Assembly (NCBI GenBank): GCA_032358165.1
Contig: JAALGY010000011.1
Span: 558,001-622,000 of the forward strand
Length of the DNA stretch: 64,000 bases
Direction of reading: 5' to 3'
Source of the DNA: Diplosphaera chodatii
Lineage: Eukaryota > Chlorophyta > Trebouxiophyceae > Prasiolales > Stichococcaceae
Shown piece by piece: positions 48,526 through 60,870 of the stretch; within the stretch, counting starts at the first letter, position 1, and every line of letters begins with the position of its first letter. Both the position numbers and the translations under genes were made by a program. The notes under the pieces were generated by a model. It saw nothing but the letters and a program-made list of their open reading frames with translations, was not told the origin of the DNA and did no database searches.

Positions 48526-49464
48526 CCAGCCTGAAGTGTGCCCTGCATTTGTTATGCACGCATGCTTTTGTGTGTCTCCCAACATGTACGCAGTTCGTTC
48601 TCCAGCTCGCATGTGGTGATGCTCAGCATTCCGGGGCTGTCCCTCAACCCAAGGCTTGGGTTGAGGGATGCAGACAGGCGACGCAAATGCAGCAGCTTGC
48701 ACGGCATTGTACTGACCGTACCTCACTGCTCGTGACACAGAGGAGCAATGGCTATGCAGGCACTCCAGGTATGATCTCAGATCCTTGCGAAATCATGTCG
48801 CCTTCTGCAAGACGACGCACTTAGGCAGGCATGCGCTAATCTCAGCAGAGCGGCACAATGGTGAGACATGTCCACAGCAGCTGAACACACACATGCCGGC
48901 GTGCCTCGCTGCTACGACGGACGGTATGAGGATCCAAGGGCGCCACTTGTACCATAAAGTTGCAAAGATGGGGAGCCGGCCGGTAGGTGCATTGACAACA
49001 GACACTACTGACAATCATCACGTTGGCTTGCATCGGAAGTAGGCTGTGAGGCGGAGTCTTGCAGGCATGCTTGTCACCAGCGCAAGCTTTGTCGGCACGT
49101 TCGGTTGCCACTCACCCCTCGTCGGCATGATGCCAGCATGCATACGCCTCAGTACGGTGGGTACGGTCGTGGGCTGCGTACATACTTGCCGTGCATTATT
49201 CCGCGGGGTGCAAGCCAGTCGGCCATGGGGGTATATCGGCACCTCTAGTAGGAACCAGCAAAGACCCGGAGTAGCATCTCTGTTGAGTTTCAAACTGATC
49301 CTGCCAGCAGCACCTCTGGCAGGCAGGCATCTGAAGCTGATGAAGATGGCTAATGCACTGCCACAGTGAAGTGCGTCTTTCATGAAATTCTTGTAACCAC
49401 AGGCTTACGTATAGTATGGCACTAAGATGACCAAGCAGCTGGAAGTCTAGGACCTTCAAAGATG
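48526..49464. other. Intergenic between U2 and U3
   Basis: 939 bp with no supported gene. It contains the palindrome at 48641-48667. Confidence 0.5.
48641..48667. repeat. Perfect 13-bp-arm palindrome upstream of U2
   Basis: Arms CCCTCAACCCAAG and CTTGGGTTGAGGG are separated by one G. It lies about 120 bp upstream of the U2 start codon, so it may be a dimer-binding site or a hairpin in the 5' UTR. Confidence 0.8.
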
Positions 49465-52400
49465 TCAGCTGCTTCGTCGCAGCTTTGCCTCGATCACGTT
49501 GCGCAGGGTGTGGTTGGGGATGAGGTCCCTGGAAGCAAGCGGCTGGCCGGTCACTGGCGAGGTTGCGCCATTGGCGCCCAGCCACGCCGTGATGGCCGCA
49601 CGGCTGTACGACGACCCATCGCTGCACAGCACAGGGTCTTCCATGACCACCTGCAAGCACAGGCTGTTGCCCCTGGAGTGAATGCCAACTAGCTTAGCTT
49701 GGATACACACGCATGCCACGCTCTTCTGTCATCTCTTACCCACCTTTGATAGCGGGCACAGCATCCAGTCCTCCACCGGCTGCTGGCAGGCAGCTCCAGC
49801 TGTGACGCTGCTCACTGCCTGAGGCGCATCAAGCTGCAGCTGCTGCATGTCTGCTGTTGCTGCAGTAGGACCGGCATTAGTGACAGGGACATGAGCACCA
49901 GCAGCAGCAAGGCCCTCATGAGGCTGCTCCTTGCTGACGTCTGCTGTCGTCGAAGCAGCTGCAGCTGCAGCTGCCGCTGCCGCTCCTGCTGCCTGCTTTG
50001 CTGCTGCCTTCTTCCTGGCCCGCTTCTCTGCCGCTTTGCTGGGCTTGTTGCTTTCTTCCTCCTGCAGAGTAAGGGTGCAAAGGCCAGTATGCTCTCTTCA
50101 GCTGACACTTGGTGGTTGCTCAGAGGAACCAAGGCCAGAGCCAGTGAGCACTGCACTAAGCGGGCTGACAAGTCGACAAGCTGTGCTCAGCAATATCACC
50201 AGTAGCATCTGCATCGCAAGGTCGGCATCAGCCTGCGTGCGCTGCGGCACAGGTGCAGCGCCCTTCGCTTGGCCAGCCGTGCGTGCCTGCTGCCCACCCT
50301 GCAGCGCCTTGTCCACATGCTGCAGGGCCTTCTCGCCAGGCATGCGCACCCGCGCCGGCTGCCCTTGCAGCGCCTGCTCCACCATGTACACACTACTTTG
50401 CCATATAGTAGTCTGGCTGTTATGGCATGCAGCAACACAGGCATGAGTCCCGTCTCGCCATACAGAGTAGGGGCACCCTGACATTCGCAGCTCACCTGCC
50501 GCACGCTGGATGCGACCTCGGGCCATGGCGGTCCGCCAGCGCCGCCTTCGCCCATGCACTGCGCCTTGGCGGCATCACTGCCTGCCACCAGCTGTGCCAG
50601 CGCTTTGCACGCTGCCTGCGGCCCATGAAACCAGAAGCTTGTGCGGTGCTGTTCCATACTACGTAGTTCTGCAACTTATGGTGTGCAAGATGTCACCCAT
50701 TGTGCACCTTGCTGGCACAGAGACAGCCACGCTGCTGCGCCTGGAAGATCGACTCACACTCAGGTTGCGCACCTGCAATGCTGGCAAGCTGCCTGCATCC
50801 AAAGCGCTGCCGTCAGGGGTCTCCTTGTTCGCCATCTTCTGTATCAGCTGTGTCAGGTGTCCTGCCGTGTCCTTCCGGTCCAGAATGTCTCGCAGCGCTG
50901 CGCTGCTGCTCTGCAGCTTGGCTGTCAGAATGAGTGCCTGCATGTGATGTGCAGAACAGCCTTACAAGGGTGTGTCAGGGACACATCTTACAGGTGCTCT
51001 GGGCCATGTGCCCATATCTGACATGTAAATCTGCTCGGTTCGATGTGACTGCGTATAGACCATGCAAACACTGACTTGATGTGTACCTGCACCCGGGCAT
51101 CCTGCATTCGGGCATCGTGGCGCCCCTGCAGAAATTGCACGCTAGGGTGCAGATGCCCCAGCATGGGTCCGACCCGCCCCAGGATCTCCTGGCGTTCCAG
51201 CAGCCTGCCGCCGCGCCCCACCCTGCTCGGCAGGGCTGCAGATGCCGCATGGCCCTGCAAGTGGCCAGCCTCAAGCTCCGCTGTCTCCAGCTGCAGGTAC
51301 GGCGTGCCCACCACACTGCAGCTGAGCTGCAGCAGCGCCTCTGATGGCGGCGGCTGGCCCCCCGCCTCTGCTGCTGCCGTTGCTTCGGCCTACACATGAG
51401 TGCACAGGAAGCGTGTGCATGGATGTGCGCTTGTTATCACCAACTCATGATTCAGCACATGGACATGATGTGGCAGTACATGCACTTTGCATAGGATGAC
51501 AGGGCCAAGTCTGCAGCAGTGGTGCACACAGACACAAGGCTCAGCAAGGAAGTTACCGTGGCCATGGCCAGCGCAGTCAAGGCGCCGACAACAGCTCGGA
51601 GTGGTCCCATGACCAGGTTGACGTCTCCAGGCTGGCCATGAGTCCGCAACAGGGCGGAGTGCGTGTGTCCGTCAGGGATGGCCATGTAGTCGCTCAGCGC
51701 AGCGGCGAGTGAGATTGCGGATGGCTGCTCGAGCGCCGCTGCAGCATCTGCACCCTCTGCTGCTGCCTGTAGCGCGGTGGCTGCGAGGCCAGCCAGCCGC
51801 ATGGCAGCGTCGAACACCTGATGCGCCACCTCGTATGCAGACAATAGCTGCTCCAGCCACGGCAGCATGTTGCTCAGCGCGGCTGCCAGGGCTGCCTGCC
51901 ACTGTGCCCGCAGCGGCGGCGCATGCAGGATGCTGCTGCGCCTCCGGCTGCTGCTGCCGCTGCTGCGGAGCTTGCCTCTGAGCTGACCACCGCCTGTGCC
52001 ACTGCCGTGGGGGTCGAGGCTGCGACTCACTACCTCGGCGTGGGTAATCAGCAGGTTGCTGGCCTTGATCAGCTCGTACATAGCCTGCGACCGCCATTTG
52101 CCATCAGCGTGACCAGACAGCATACCATAGCATGCACTGCCACATGCACTACAGGAACACTATACTACGGTAGCAGACCCCACCTGGTCAGTGGGGTGGT
52201 CACAGGGTTTTGGCAGCATGTGGTCCTGCAGAGCGCGGCAGGTGCACGACAGGAAGGCATCGATGCTGTCTGCTGGTGCATTCTTCAAAGCATTCTCCAC
52301 CAAGGGGCCCTGCATGCAGTGCGATGTCTCAATGTCAATGCCAGTCCTGAATGGGCGTGAATGACTCAGTGCACTGCACGCTTTACTTGAAGGCCACCAG

Positions 52401-53853
52401 CAATGGCAAGCACATGACGCACTTGATACAGCAAGCTATACTCCGAAGCCGGAGGCCCCTTCCCTGCCACAGCATCCGCTATGAGGGTGGACATGGCTTC
52501 TAGCGATAAGGCTGCAATCTTGGGGCTCAGTGGATGCACCTGCAATGCGCAGGACTACACAGGTAGCCCGACTGTGGGGGAGTGACAGAAACAAAAACAG
52601 GCACTATGCAGCATGCTCCGGGACCTTGTGTTGAGTGCCCAGCGCTATTGCAGCAGCCAAAAGCGCCTGGTAAGTGAGCATTTGTGGGACAGTGCCGCCA
52701 GCTGGAGTTGCAGCCTCGTGAGACGCAGGCTCGAGAGCCAGCTGCTGCTGCTTCACCATGCTGTGGCAGTATGCCAGGATGGCAGCAAGCCGGTCGGCAT
52801 GGCCAGCTGGGAGTCTGGAAGCTGTGGCAGCCGCAAGGCGGGCTGCTACACCCACGGTAGTGAGCTGCCACCAGGCTGGTGAGTGCCATCTAGGGTGCTG
52901 TAAATCATCGGCCACCACCCTGGCATGCAGGACAGCAATCGTGAACACGCCAGCTGACTTCCTGCCAATCGCACATAGGATGTATGATCGCAAAGGGCTT
53001 CCACAATCCCAGACTGCCCCATCTGCCAGCACTCACTCGATGAAGTGCTCTGCAGCGCCATGCATATGGCGAAATGCCTGTGCTTGGCGCTCCTCTCCAG
53101 GCGTTGAGCCGTGCAGTGCGTAGGTGGCGCGTAGAACTGAGGTGACCAGGCTGACGGCTGCGTAGGGCTCCACGGCATGCAGGTCGTGGAGGAGGCCGGG
53201 TCGCCGCAAGAAGGCACCAATGTTGCCAGCACAACCAGACAGGCACCTCAGCACGCCTGCCTCAGGCTCGCTGCCCAACCAGCAGAGCTGTGGTGCATGC
53301 AAATGAACATTCAGTCATCATCACTAGGTGCTAGCCATGGCTTTCAAGCCCTGCAAGCAGCGTATTTGGGCAGCAAGTAACGCACATGTATGACTGCATG
53401 CAGCAGGTCCTCAAGGTCGCATGTCAATGGTTTACCCACCTTGCCGATGCGAACAATTGCAGCCAGCGCAGCAACTGTCAGCAGAGGATCTTCGTGCGCA
53501 ATGCTCAACATGCAAACCACCTTTGTCTGCAGTGACAGGCCCAACATAACTCTGCATCATCAACACAGAGTACATCTGCTGGTCACACGCTACCTCTGCA
53601 CAGTGCACCAACATTGAAACACATAGCCATTGCCATGTGCATGCCAGGCCCAGATGCCGACCATATGGGCTGCAGTGTAAGCTGTAGGTGCCTGCTCGTG
53701 CCTGCTGAGTTCATCGAGTGAGCTGACGATGACATCGGTCTCAGGTTCAGGAGGGCACCGAGCAGCCACCTGCTGCTGCACCACGTCGCAGACTCTATCT
53801 ATCACATCCAGCTCATCATCATCATCATCAGCCGAACGCCCGTCAGTTGGCAT
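49465..53853 (-). CDS. U-box E3 ubiquitin ligase U3
   Basis: Predicted 961 residues from 13 exons in phase: 53853-53702, 53551-53440, 53287-53037, 52919-52625, 52539-52387, 52309-52184, 52084-51557, 51389-51087, 50937-50773, 50615-50496, 50376-50200, 50061-49744, 49650-49465. The N-terminus is acidic (MPTDGRSADDDDDELDVIDR). A helical solenoid-like body follows (LSIAHEDPLLTVAALAAIV; RAQWQAALAAALSNMLPWLE; LTAKLQSSSAALRDILDRKD; CKALAQLVAGSDAAK). Next is a Lys/Ala-rich linker (SKAAEKRARKKAAAKQAAG), then the C-terminal U-box: DWMLCPLSK, VVMEDPVLCSDGSSYSRAAI, TAWLGANGATSP, LIPNHTLRNVIEAKLRR. All the usual hydrophobic core positions are present. The exon 1 donor is GC (AGCAG then GCACGA). Target and partners are unknown. 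Confidence 0.86.
53811..53830 (-). repeat. ATC/GAT trinucleotide run encoding poly-Asp
   Basis: A run of GAT codons on the coding strand gives DDDDD in the U3 N-terminus. The other U genes lack it. It is a likely length-variable site. Confidence 0.8.
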
Positions 53854-55130
53854 TCTGCCTGCAATACATGCACTTCAACGTCTCTGCTGGCGAAGCATCT
53901 TGAGATGATTTGGCGATCTGGATTATACATAGGAGTCATCAGATCTGCGAGTTGCAAGCTGTCAGCTGTGAAGCGGAGGCGACGCAGATGCTGAAATTGC
54001 GCAGGCGCTTGTGCCGGTCGTACCTTACTGCTCTATCTTGAAAACAAGACGAGGTAGCAATGTACTCGGGCATCTGTTTCAGAAATTTGCTGTCAGTAGT
54101 GTCTGCTGCCTCTTCTACCCTACCAGAATCTGGGGCACCTTGCATCAGGCATGCGCACTGCCCAGCAAGCGATGCAGCTGTGAGATCACCAGCATCTGCC
54201 GTCTATATATGTCAAATCGCGATGACCTCAAGTCCGTCGTCAGTCATGCAGTTGCACAAACAGGTGCCACGAACCTGCTACTGCATGCATCACTGGAACT
54301 CAAAAGTGAACGAGTTGCTGTGCGTGTGGAAGGAAGTCAACTGTCATGCAGTTACATACAGGGACTTGCAAGCATGTTGACGAGAAGCGCGAGCCACTAC
54401 TTACATACGTAACTAGCAACACCGCAGTGTTTTGTGTCATTGACTCTGACATGCTGCGTCAGCAATGGATCATCTGGAATGCCGTCCAGTAATCCGCTGA
54501 TTTTCGAGCATGTGGTGCACACATGACCATCAGTGTCCACGATTGGCGTTCAGTGACAAAATATATGTGGTATTGTCCAAGCAAGGCCGTCATACATGCA
54601 TGCAGATCATTTGGCCTGTGCAAGTCCAGGCAGTGGCGGCCAGCGCAGATGGCAGTGTTAAGCGCATGCTCGCATGTAAACCGCCGCTGGCAACGGTTCA
54701 ATTGAAATCACAGCGACACGAAGCATGTCCTCGTGTTTGGGACTGGATCGAAGAGTAGGTGCAGCTTGATCCAGTCCAACCCAGGCGCACATCCTTCACA
54801 GGTACTAGGTGTACAGGTTATCATGCAACAGCATGGTGCATTTGCTGCATTCTGGTGTTGGCACAGCAATGTCACACATTGCCGTACCAGGCCGGGCAAT
54901 GTATGCGGGTGAAAGTGTGCAAGACCGCATCTGGCCGACACGAGGCATGCTGAAGCCGGCAGGCGCCGGGGCATCCATCTTATGACAGTTGTACGTGCTT
55001 TTATCACGTAAAACATTTTGTGGTTGTCAGCATGCAAGCGCACATCTGTGCGTCACAAGGCCCTCCACTGCCAAATCGAACTGTCGCGTACTGGCTTACT
55101 AGTCTGGAATCTCAAAATCTTCAGGATTTT
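53854..55130. other. Intergenic between U3 and U4
   Basis: 1277 bp with no supported gene and no family-like exon fragment that I could find. Confidence 0.5.
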
Positions 55131-58100
55131 TCAGCTGGTTTGCCGCCGCAGCTTTGCCTCGATCATGTTGCGCAGCGTGTGGTTTGGGATGAGCTGACAG
55201 GATGAAAGGGGCTGGCTGGTGATTGGCGAGGTTGCGCCATTGGCATCCAGCCACACCATGATGGCTGCACGGCTGTATGTCGAGCCATCGCTGCACAGTA
55301 CGGGATCGTGCATGACGACCTGCGTGTATAATGCACACCACGGATTGCCACCTGGCTAAAAGTCGCAGCACAGCTCATGTAGGCAGCACGCAGTGACGCT
55401 ACCGACACATACCATACCTTGGACAGTGGGCACAGCATCCACTCTTCCACCGACTGCTGGCTGGCAGCTGCAGCTGGGGCGCCGCTCACTGCCTCAGCGG
55501 CCGGCGCACCAAGGCTCAGCTGCTGCATATCACTGTTCGCTGCAGTGGTGACTGGCTGAGTGGCATGTACCTGAGTGTCAGCGGGTGTTGAGTTCTGATG
55601 GGCCTGCTGCTTGCTGATGTCTCCCGCTGAAGCTGCTGGCGTCGCCGCTGCGGCGGCTGCCGCCTGCTTTGCTGCTGCCTTCTTCCTGGCCCGCTTCTGG
55701 GCTGCCTTGCTGGTTTTGCCGTTCCTTTCTTCCTCCTCCTCCTGCATGTTGGAGCATGTCACATGGTCATGCCCATCTGCACTCAGCTAACACTCAGCTA
55801 CTGTAAGCGGCCGCGCCGTCAAGTGGTTGCATAGAGGATCAAGATCGATGAGTGCACGTCAGCCCGAAGCACGTCATTGCCAGCGGACTCACCAGCAGCA
55901 GCCGCATCGCGAGGTCTGCATCTGCGCGCGTCCGCTGCGCCGCAGCTGCGCTGCCCTTTGCACTGCCAGCCTTGTTTGCCTCCTGCCCACCCTGCAGCGC
56001 CTTCTCCACCTGCTGCACGGCCTTCTCGCCCAGCGTGCGCACCCGTGCTGGCTGCCCTTGCAGCTCCTGCTGCCCCAGCTAACATCAAGACCACGCGAGG
56101 CTCGCTTGGCAGATGGAAGGCAGCAACACCAGGGGCCACATAGCATGTCAAGGGATGGACACCGCACCTCCCGCACATCCGCCGCAACCTCTGGCCATGC
56201 CGGTCCCCCAACATCGCTTGTGCCCATGCACTGCTGTCTGGCTGTGTCACTGCCTGCCACCAGCTGCGCGAGCGCGTTGCACGCCGCCTGTGGCAAGTTG
56301 GGTTGACCCTCAAGCTACTGTACAGGCGGGTGTACAAAGATGCCGGCATGCAACCCTGATGATCAGTGTGGCATGACTTGAACCCCAGCAAAGGTGAGCA
56401 TTTTTGCGTGTGGAACACCAACCCGCACCCTTGCGCACCTGCAGCACTGGCAGTCTGCGTGCGTCCAAGCCGCTGCCGTCAGGCTTGTTTTTGTTGGCCA
56501 TCTTCTCAATCAGCTGCGTCAGTAGGGCTGCTGTGTCATTCTTGTCCAGCATGTCTCGTAATGCCGCACCGCTGCTCTGCAGCTTGGCCGTCAGAGTAAG
56601 TGCCTGCGTTCCATGCACATGAACAGCACTGCAGCTCTCCCGTGTGTCCAAGGGCTTTCCAGAAAGGTGTGCTCGTGATGCAACACGACGGCGACATCAC
56701 GTCACCTGCCGCTTCTGACAATGTGATCACTTACGAAATCCTGCAAATTTGCCGAGTCGTTTCAGAGGCTGCATGACAATGTGTACCTGCACCCGGGCAT
56801 CCTGCATCTGCGCATCTTCGCGCCCTTGCACCATGTCGACCATAGGTTGTAGCTGCTCTAGCGCGGGCCCGAGGTGCCCCAGGGCCTCCTGGCGGCCTAT
56901 CCTCCCGCGTGCCATCTTGCTCTGCAAGGTTGCAGTTGCCGCTTTGCATTGCAACTGTGCAGCCTCCATCTCTGCTGTGCCGAGCTGCAGGTGAGGCGCG
57001 CCCGCCGTGTTGCAGCTGATCTGCAGCAGCGCCTCTGATGGTGGTGGCCGACCCGCTGCCTCTGCTGCCGCCGTCGCTGTGGCCTGCACGCGCGTCAGTG
57101 CACAGATAGTATTCAACGAACCTGAAGACATGCGCTTATGTCGTCAATGAAGGGTGCGCATTTCTGAGGGCATGGCATAGCATGGCGTGGTGCTCAGTAC
57201 CTCGTGGCACACACAGATATGCTGACATAAGTCTCAGGAACAAGAGTCACCGTGGCCAATGCCAGCGCAGTCAAGGCGCCGACAGCCGCTCGGAGCGGGC
57301 CCATGACCGAGTCTACTCCCTCGGGCTGAGCGTGCGCTCGCTGCAGAGCCAAGTTTACATGCTCGTCGGGGATGACCATGTAGTTGTTCAGCTGTGTGGC
57401 GAGAGAGATTGCGGATGGCTGCTCAAGAGCGGCTGCAGCGTCCGCACCCTCCGCTGCTGCTCTCAGCGCAGCGGCTGCAGTGCCAGCCAGCCGTGTGGCG
57501 GCCGTGAACAGCCTCTCTGCAGCACCAACACCCCCTGGCGGCTCATCAAGCCACGGCAGCACCGTGCGCAGCGCGGCTGCAAGAGCTGCTTGCCACTGTG
57601 CGCGCAGCGGGGGCGCGTGCAGAATGCTGGTGCGCTTGCTGCTACTGCTGGCGCTGAGGGGCCTGCTATCACGCTTGCTGCCAGCCTTGCTGTCGCTGCG
57701 GGGTTCCAGGCTGCGAGCTACCTCCGCGGCATGGATGGAGAGCAGCTCACTGACATCCGTCGAGCCTGTCAGCACCTGCAACATGCAGGCTGCTATCATT
57801 GCACATCCGGATGTCCACCATACGGCGCACTGCTACATGATGTCGTCGACAGCAGCCTGTACCTGCTCATTGGGCTGGGACAACGGGTCTGGCAGCACAT
57901 GGTCGTGCAGGGCGCCACAGGAGTACGCGAGAAAGGTATCGATGCTCCCTTGCGGCGCATGATATAGAGCATGCTCCACCAGGCGCACCTGCAGCCGATG
58001 TGTCATCGGGAATGAGCAACGCCAGGAGTGAAGGAACTGTTGACTTAATACGCGTGCAGTACCCTAGATTCCAAGGCCAGCTTTTTCATCTAACACAACC

Positions 58101-59524
58101 AAGCGTACCTTGTATATCGAGGTGCATTCTGATACTGAGGGCTGCCCCACTTGCACAGCATCTGCTATGAGGGTGCTGATGGCTTGCAGTGATGTCGCTG
58201 CAGTTGACGGGGTCAGCGTCTGCACCTGCACTGCATCAGCGACTGTCATACTTGCACACTGCACAAGGCTGCAGGCAGTACAAAGCAGACAAACATGCCG
58301 CAGTACCCTGTGTGCAAAAGCGCCCACGGCGACCAATGCTGTCACAAGCGCCCTTGCTGCCAGGGTGTGCTGCCTGATGCCGCAAGCTGCCACTGCAGCC
58401 GCATCGAGCACAGGGTCTGGCGCCGTCTGCTGCGCAGCAAACACGGTATGGCAATAGGTCACGATGGCATCTAGCCACTTTGCGCTGCCAGCTGGCAGGC
58501 TGGCAGTATTCCAACCCGCGAGGCGAGCCGTGACACCCAATAGGATGAGCAACAACGCTGGGGCCGGGTGCCACCGGGGCTGCTGCAGGTCAGTGGCCAC
58601 AAGCCTGGCGACGCAGAACAGCAGATGTTCAGGCTGTCACAGCTGTTTCGCTTTGCAGCAACGCCAGAAGGAGTTGTGTTCAAAGTGCACCGCTACATGC
58701 GGATAGATGCCAATGGGACATGCATTGTGTGCGTCCACTCCAGGCCCAAGACTCACTTGAGGCAGTGCGCTGCAGAACCACGCATTTGGCGAAAGGCTTC
58801 GTCGCGCCGCTCCTCGTAGCCTTCAGACGAGGAGCCAGGCAAGGCGGAGGTCGCCCGCAGCGTTGACAGCACCAGGCTGACGACTGCGTGGGGCTCCGCA
58901 GCGTGAAGGTCGGAGATGAGGCCCGGCTCCCGCAGCAGGGCGCCAATCTGAGGGGCGAAGGGGGGCAGGCAGGCCAGCGCCTCCTGGTCCGCATCATCAC
59001 CCCCCAGCCAGCTGAGCTGCGGCACATGCGACAGCACATGTCTGTCAGCTGCTGGGGGTCATGTGTTGTGAGCTGCTGGCACCATGCGGATGATGCCAGG
59101 CAGGGCACGCAGGCGGGTAAGCGAGCTTTTAGGCCACGAAAATGCGGTGCCCACCTTGCCGGTGCGAACGACAGCAGCTAGTGCAGCGGCTGCCAGCTGC
59201 GGGCTGTTTACGGCAATGGTCAGCATGGCAGAAATCCTGTGCATGAGCCGCTCATCCGGCATAGTCCTGTATCGTCATTGGCACACAGCATCTACAGTCA
59301 CTTGCTGTCCCTGACCTGCACCAGCGCCTGTCATACCAAGCTACTCTTGCATGATTTCACTAGAGCAAGTGACCAAGGCTGCAGATGAAACCAGAAGATA
59401 GCAAGTGCTAGTGCCTGCACCTGTCATTGATCACGCTGCAGAGGACATCAACCTGGGACTCGGGAGGGCAGCGAGCAGCCACATATTCCTGTGCCGCCCT
59501 CACCATGGCCGCATCCCTGTCCAT
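55131..59524 (-). CDS. U-box E3 ubiquitin ligase U4
   Basis: Predicted 937 residues from 13 exons in phase: 59524-59421, 59266-59155, 59016-58757, 58604-58307, 58225-58109, 57988-57863, 57775-57251, 57083-56787, 56603-56439, 56287-56168, 56069-55893, 55741-55418, 55319-55131. It starts MDRDAAMVRAAQEYVAARCP. The body matches U3 and U5 (VSELLSIHAAEVARSLEP; RAQWQAALAAALRTVLPWLD; CNALAQLVAGSDTARQQC). A Lys-rich linker (SKAAQKRARKKAAAKQ) precedes the U-box: EWMLCPLSK, VVMHDPVLCSDGSTYSRAAI, ...LIPNHTLRNMIEAKLRR. Unlike U1-U3, its exon 1 donor is an ordinary GT (GACAG then GTGCAG). The intron between exons 11 and 12 is close to that of U5, suggesting recent duplication or conversion. Confidence 0.86.
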
Positions 59525-60457
59525 GGCTTCCATGTCTCCTGCAGAGCGCCTTGCAGCAAATCAACCGTGAATCAGGTTCCCTGGCTTCCCAGTGGCCTCA
59601 GGTGTGTGTGGGAATCCCGTTATTTATACGAGCATTTGATGAGGTGCGCATCGAGACATCCCGAATTCGCATGGCTGGAGCCTTGGTGACCTGGCGCGTC
59701 TCCTTGCTGAAAAGCACAATACGGCGAGGCCGTGGTTTGCAAACGGCTCACCTTGCACTTCAAGGCGCTGGCTTACTTCCCGTGAAACTCGTGTTGTCTG
59801 CACTGGCCGCCAGGATGCGGGCGCACAATTGCGCGGCAGCGTCAGCGGCGCAACTAAGCAGTTGGCTCAGCGATCACCGTGTACTTGCTGATATATATAT
59901 CAATCAAGTGCGTGTGTGCTCAGCAAGTGGCCAAGCTGCGCAAGCCGAGGTGCGTATGTGAAGTCAAGCGAGCACGAAGCAGGAATGAGTATGTGATCTC
60001 ACTCTGCAGTGAGAGGGGCAAGCAAGTGCATGCTTGAGACCAGGGACACCATTATCGGGCTCGCTCGTGCGTCTTCGCAGACAAGATCGTGTCTATTGCA
60101 GCCACATGACGTAGTTGAGGTGCAACTATGAACCTCCTCGCTGTGATGCCTCAGCATTCCCCCTCCCCCCGTGCCGTGCAATATTCCGCCGAAGCCCAGG
60201 ATGCGGTCGGCAACCATGATTCAGCGACCCTTGATATAGCTCAACGATCTAGCATCAACTTGTGCCAAGATGGTAGCTGCTGTGCCAGTACATTGGATAC
60301 AACCAAGACACGAAGGCAGCAGAGGGCATTTGCTCTGTCAGGCAGCGGCGGCGGTCAGCAGACATACATGCTTTGCTGAAGCGCAGGCCGGCAATCTTAC
60401 AACCAGCAGGGGCAGTCATCTAGCCGCCACAGGCGCAAACGACAAGGACCAGCCCGG

Positions 60458-60479
60458 GCTAAGAGGGGCCCCTCTTAGC
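60458..60479. repeat. Perfect 22-bp palindrome between U4 and U5
   Basis: Half-site GCTAAGAGGGG followed directly by its reverse complement, with no spacer. A 10-bp palindrome AGCCCGGGCT (60451-60460) overlaps its left end. It is about 390 bp downstream of the U5 stop and 930 bp upstream of the U4 start. Confidence 0.85.
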
Positions 60480-60584
60480 TGCTAGCCATCATCGGATGGC
60501 GTTGGTTGCATCTTGTATGGTTCACATACATGTGCACTCGTGCATGCAGTGCCTCAGCAGCTCACGCATGCCAGGTGGCGTCAA

Positions 60585-60589
60585 TTACA
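60585..60589 (-). terminator. Candidate TGTAA poly(A) signal of U5
   Basis: TGTAA on the minus strand, about 280 nt after the U5 stop codon. Confidence 0.4.
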
Positions 60590-60870
60590 CAGCACCATAC
60601 TGCAGTGCCGCATCCTGGTGCGATCAACATCAGTATGGTTTAGGTGGGCTGAGAAACGTCGAAGCAGGTGGCGGCATGTGACTGGCTTGGCCGATGCGAC
60701 ACATGCTGGAGGTGGTGAAGACAGCAGCTGTCTATAGGAAAGCTTATGAGCAGGTGGCCGCCTCATCACACAGCTGCCTGCACCACATGGGCTACTACAT
60801 ACCGCACCTTGACCACAACAAACCATGATGAGTGTCATGAGCCTATGACCCTGATCAGAAGTTCACTGGA

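Larger units (their letters stand above)
59525..60870. other. Intergenic between U4 and U5
   Basis: 1346 bp with no supported gene. It contains the palindrome at 60458-60479 and a minus-strand TGTAA. Confidence 0.5.
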
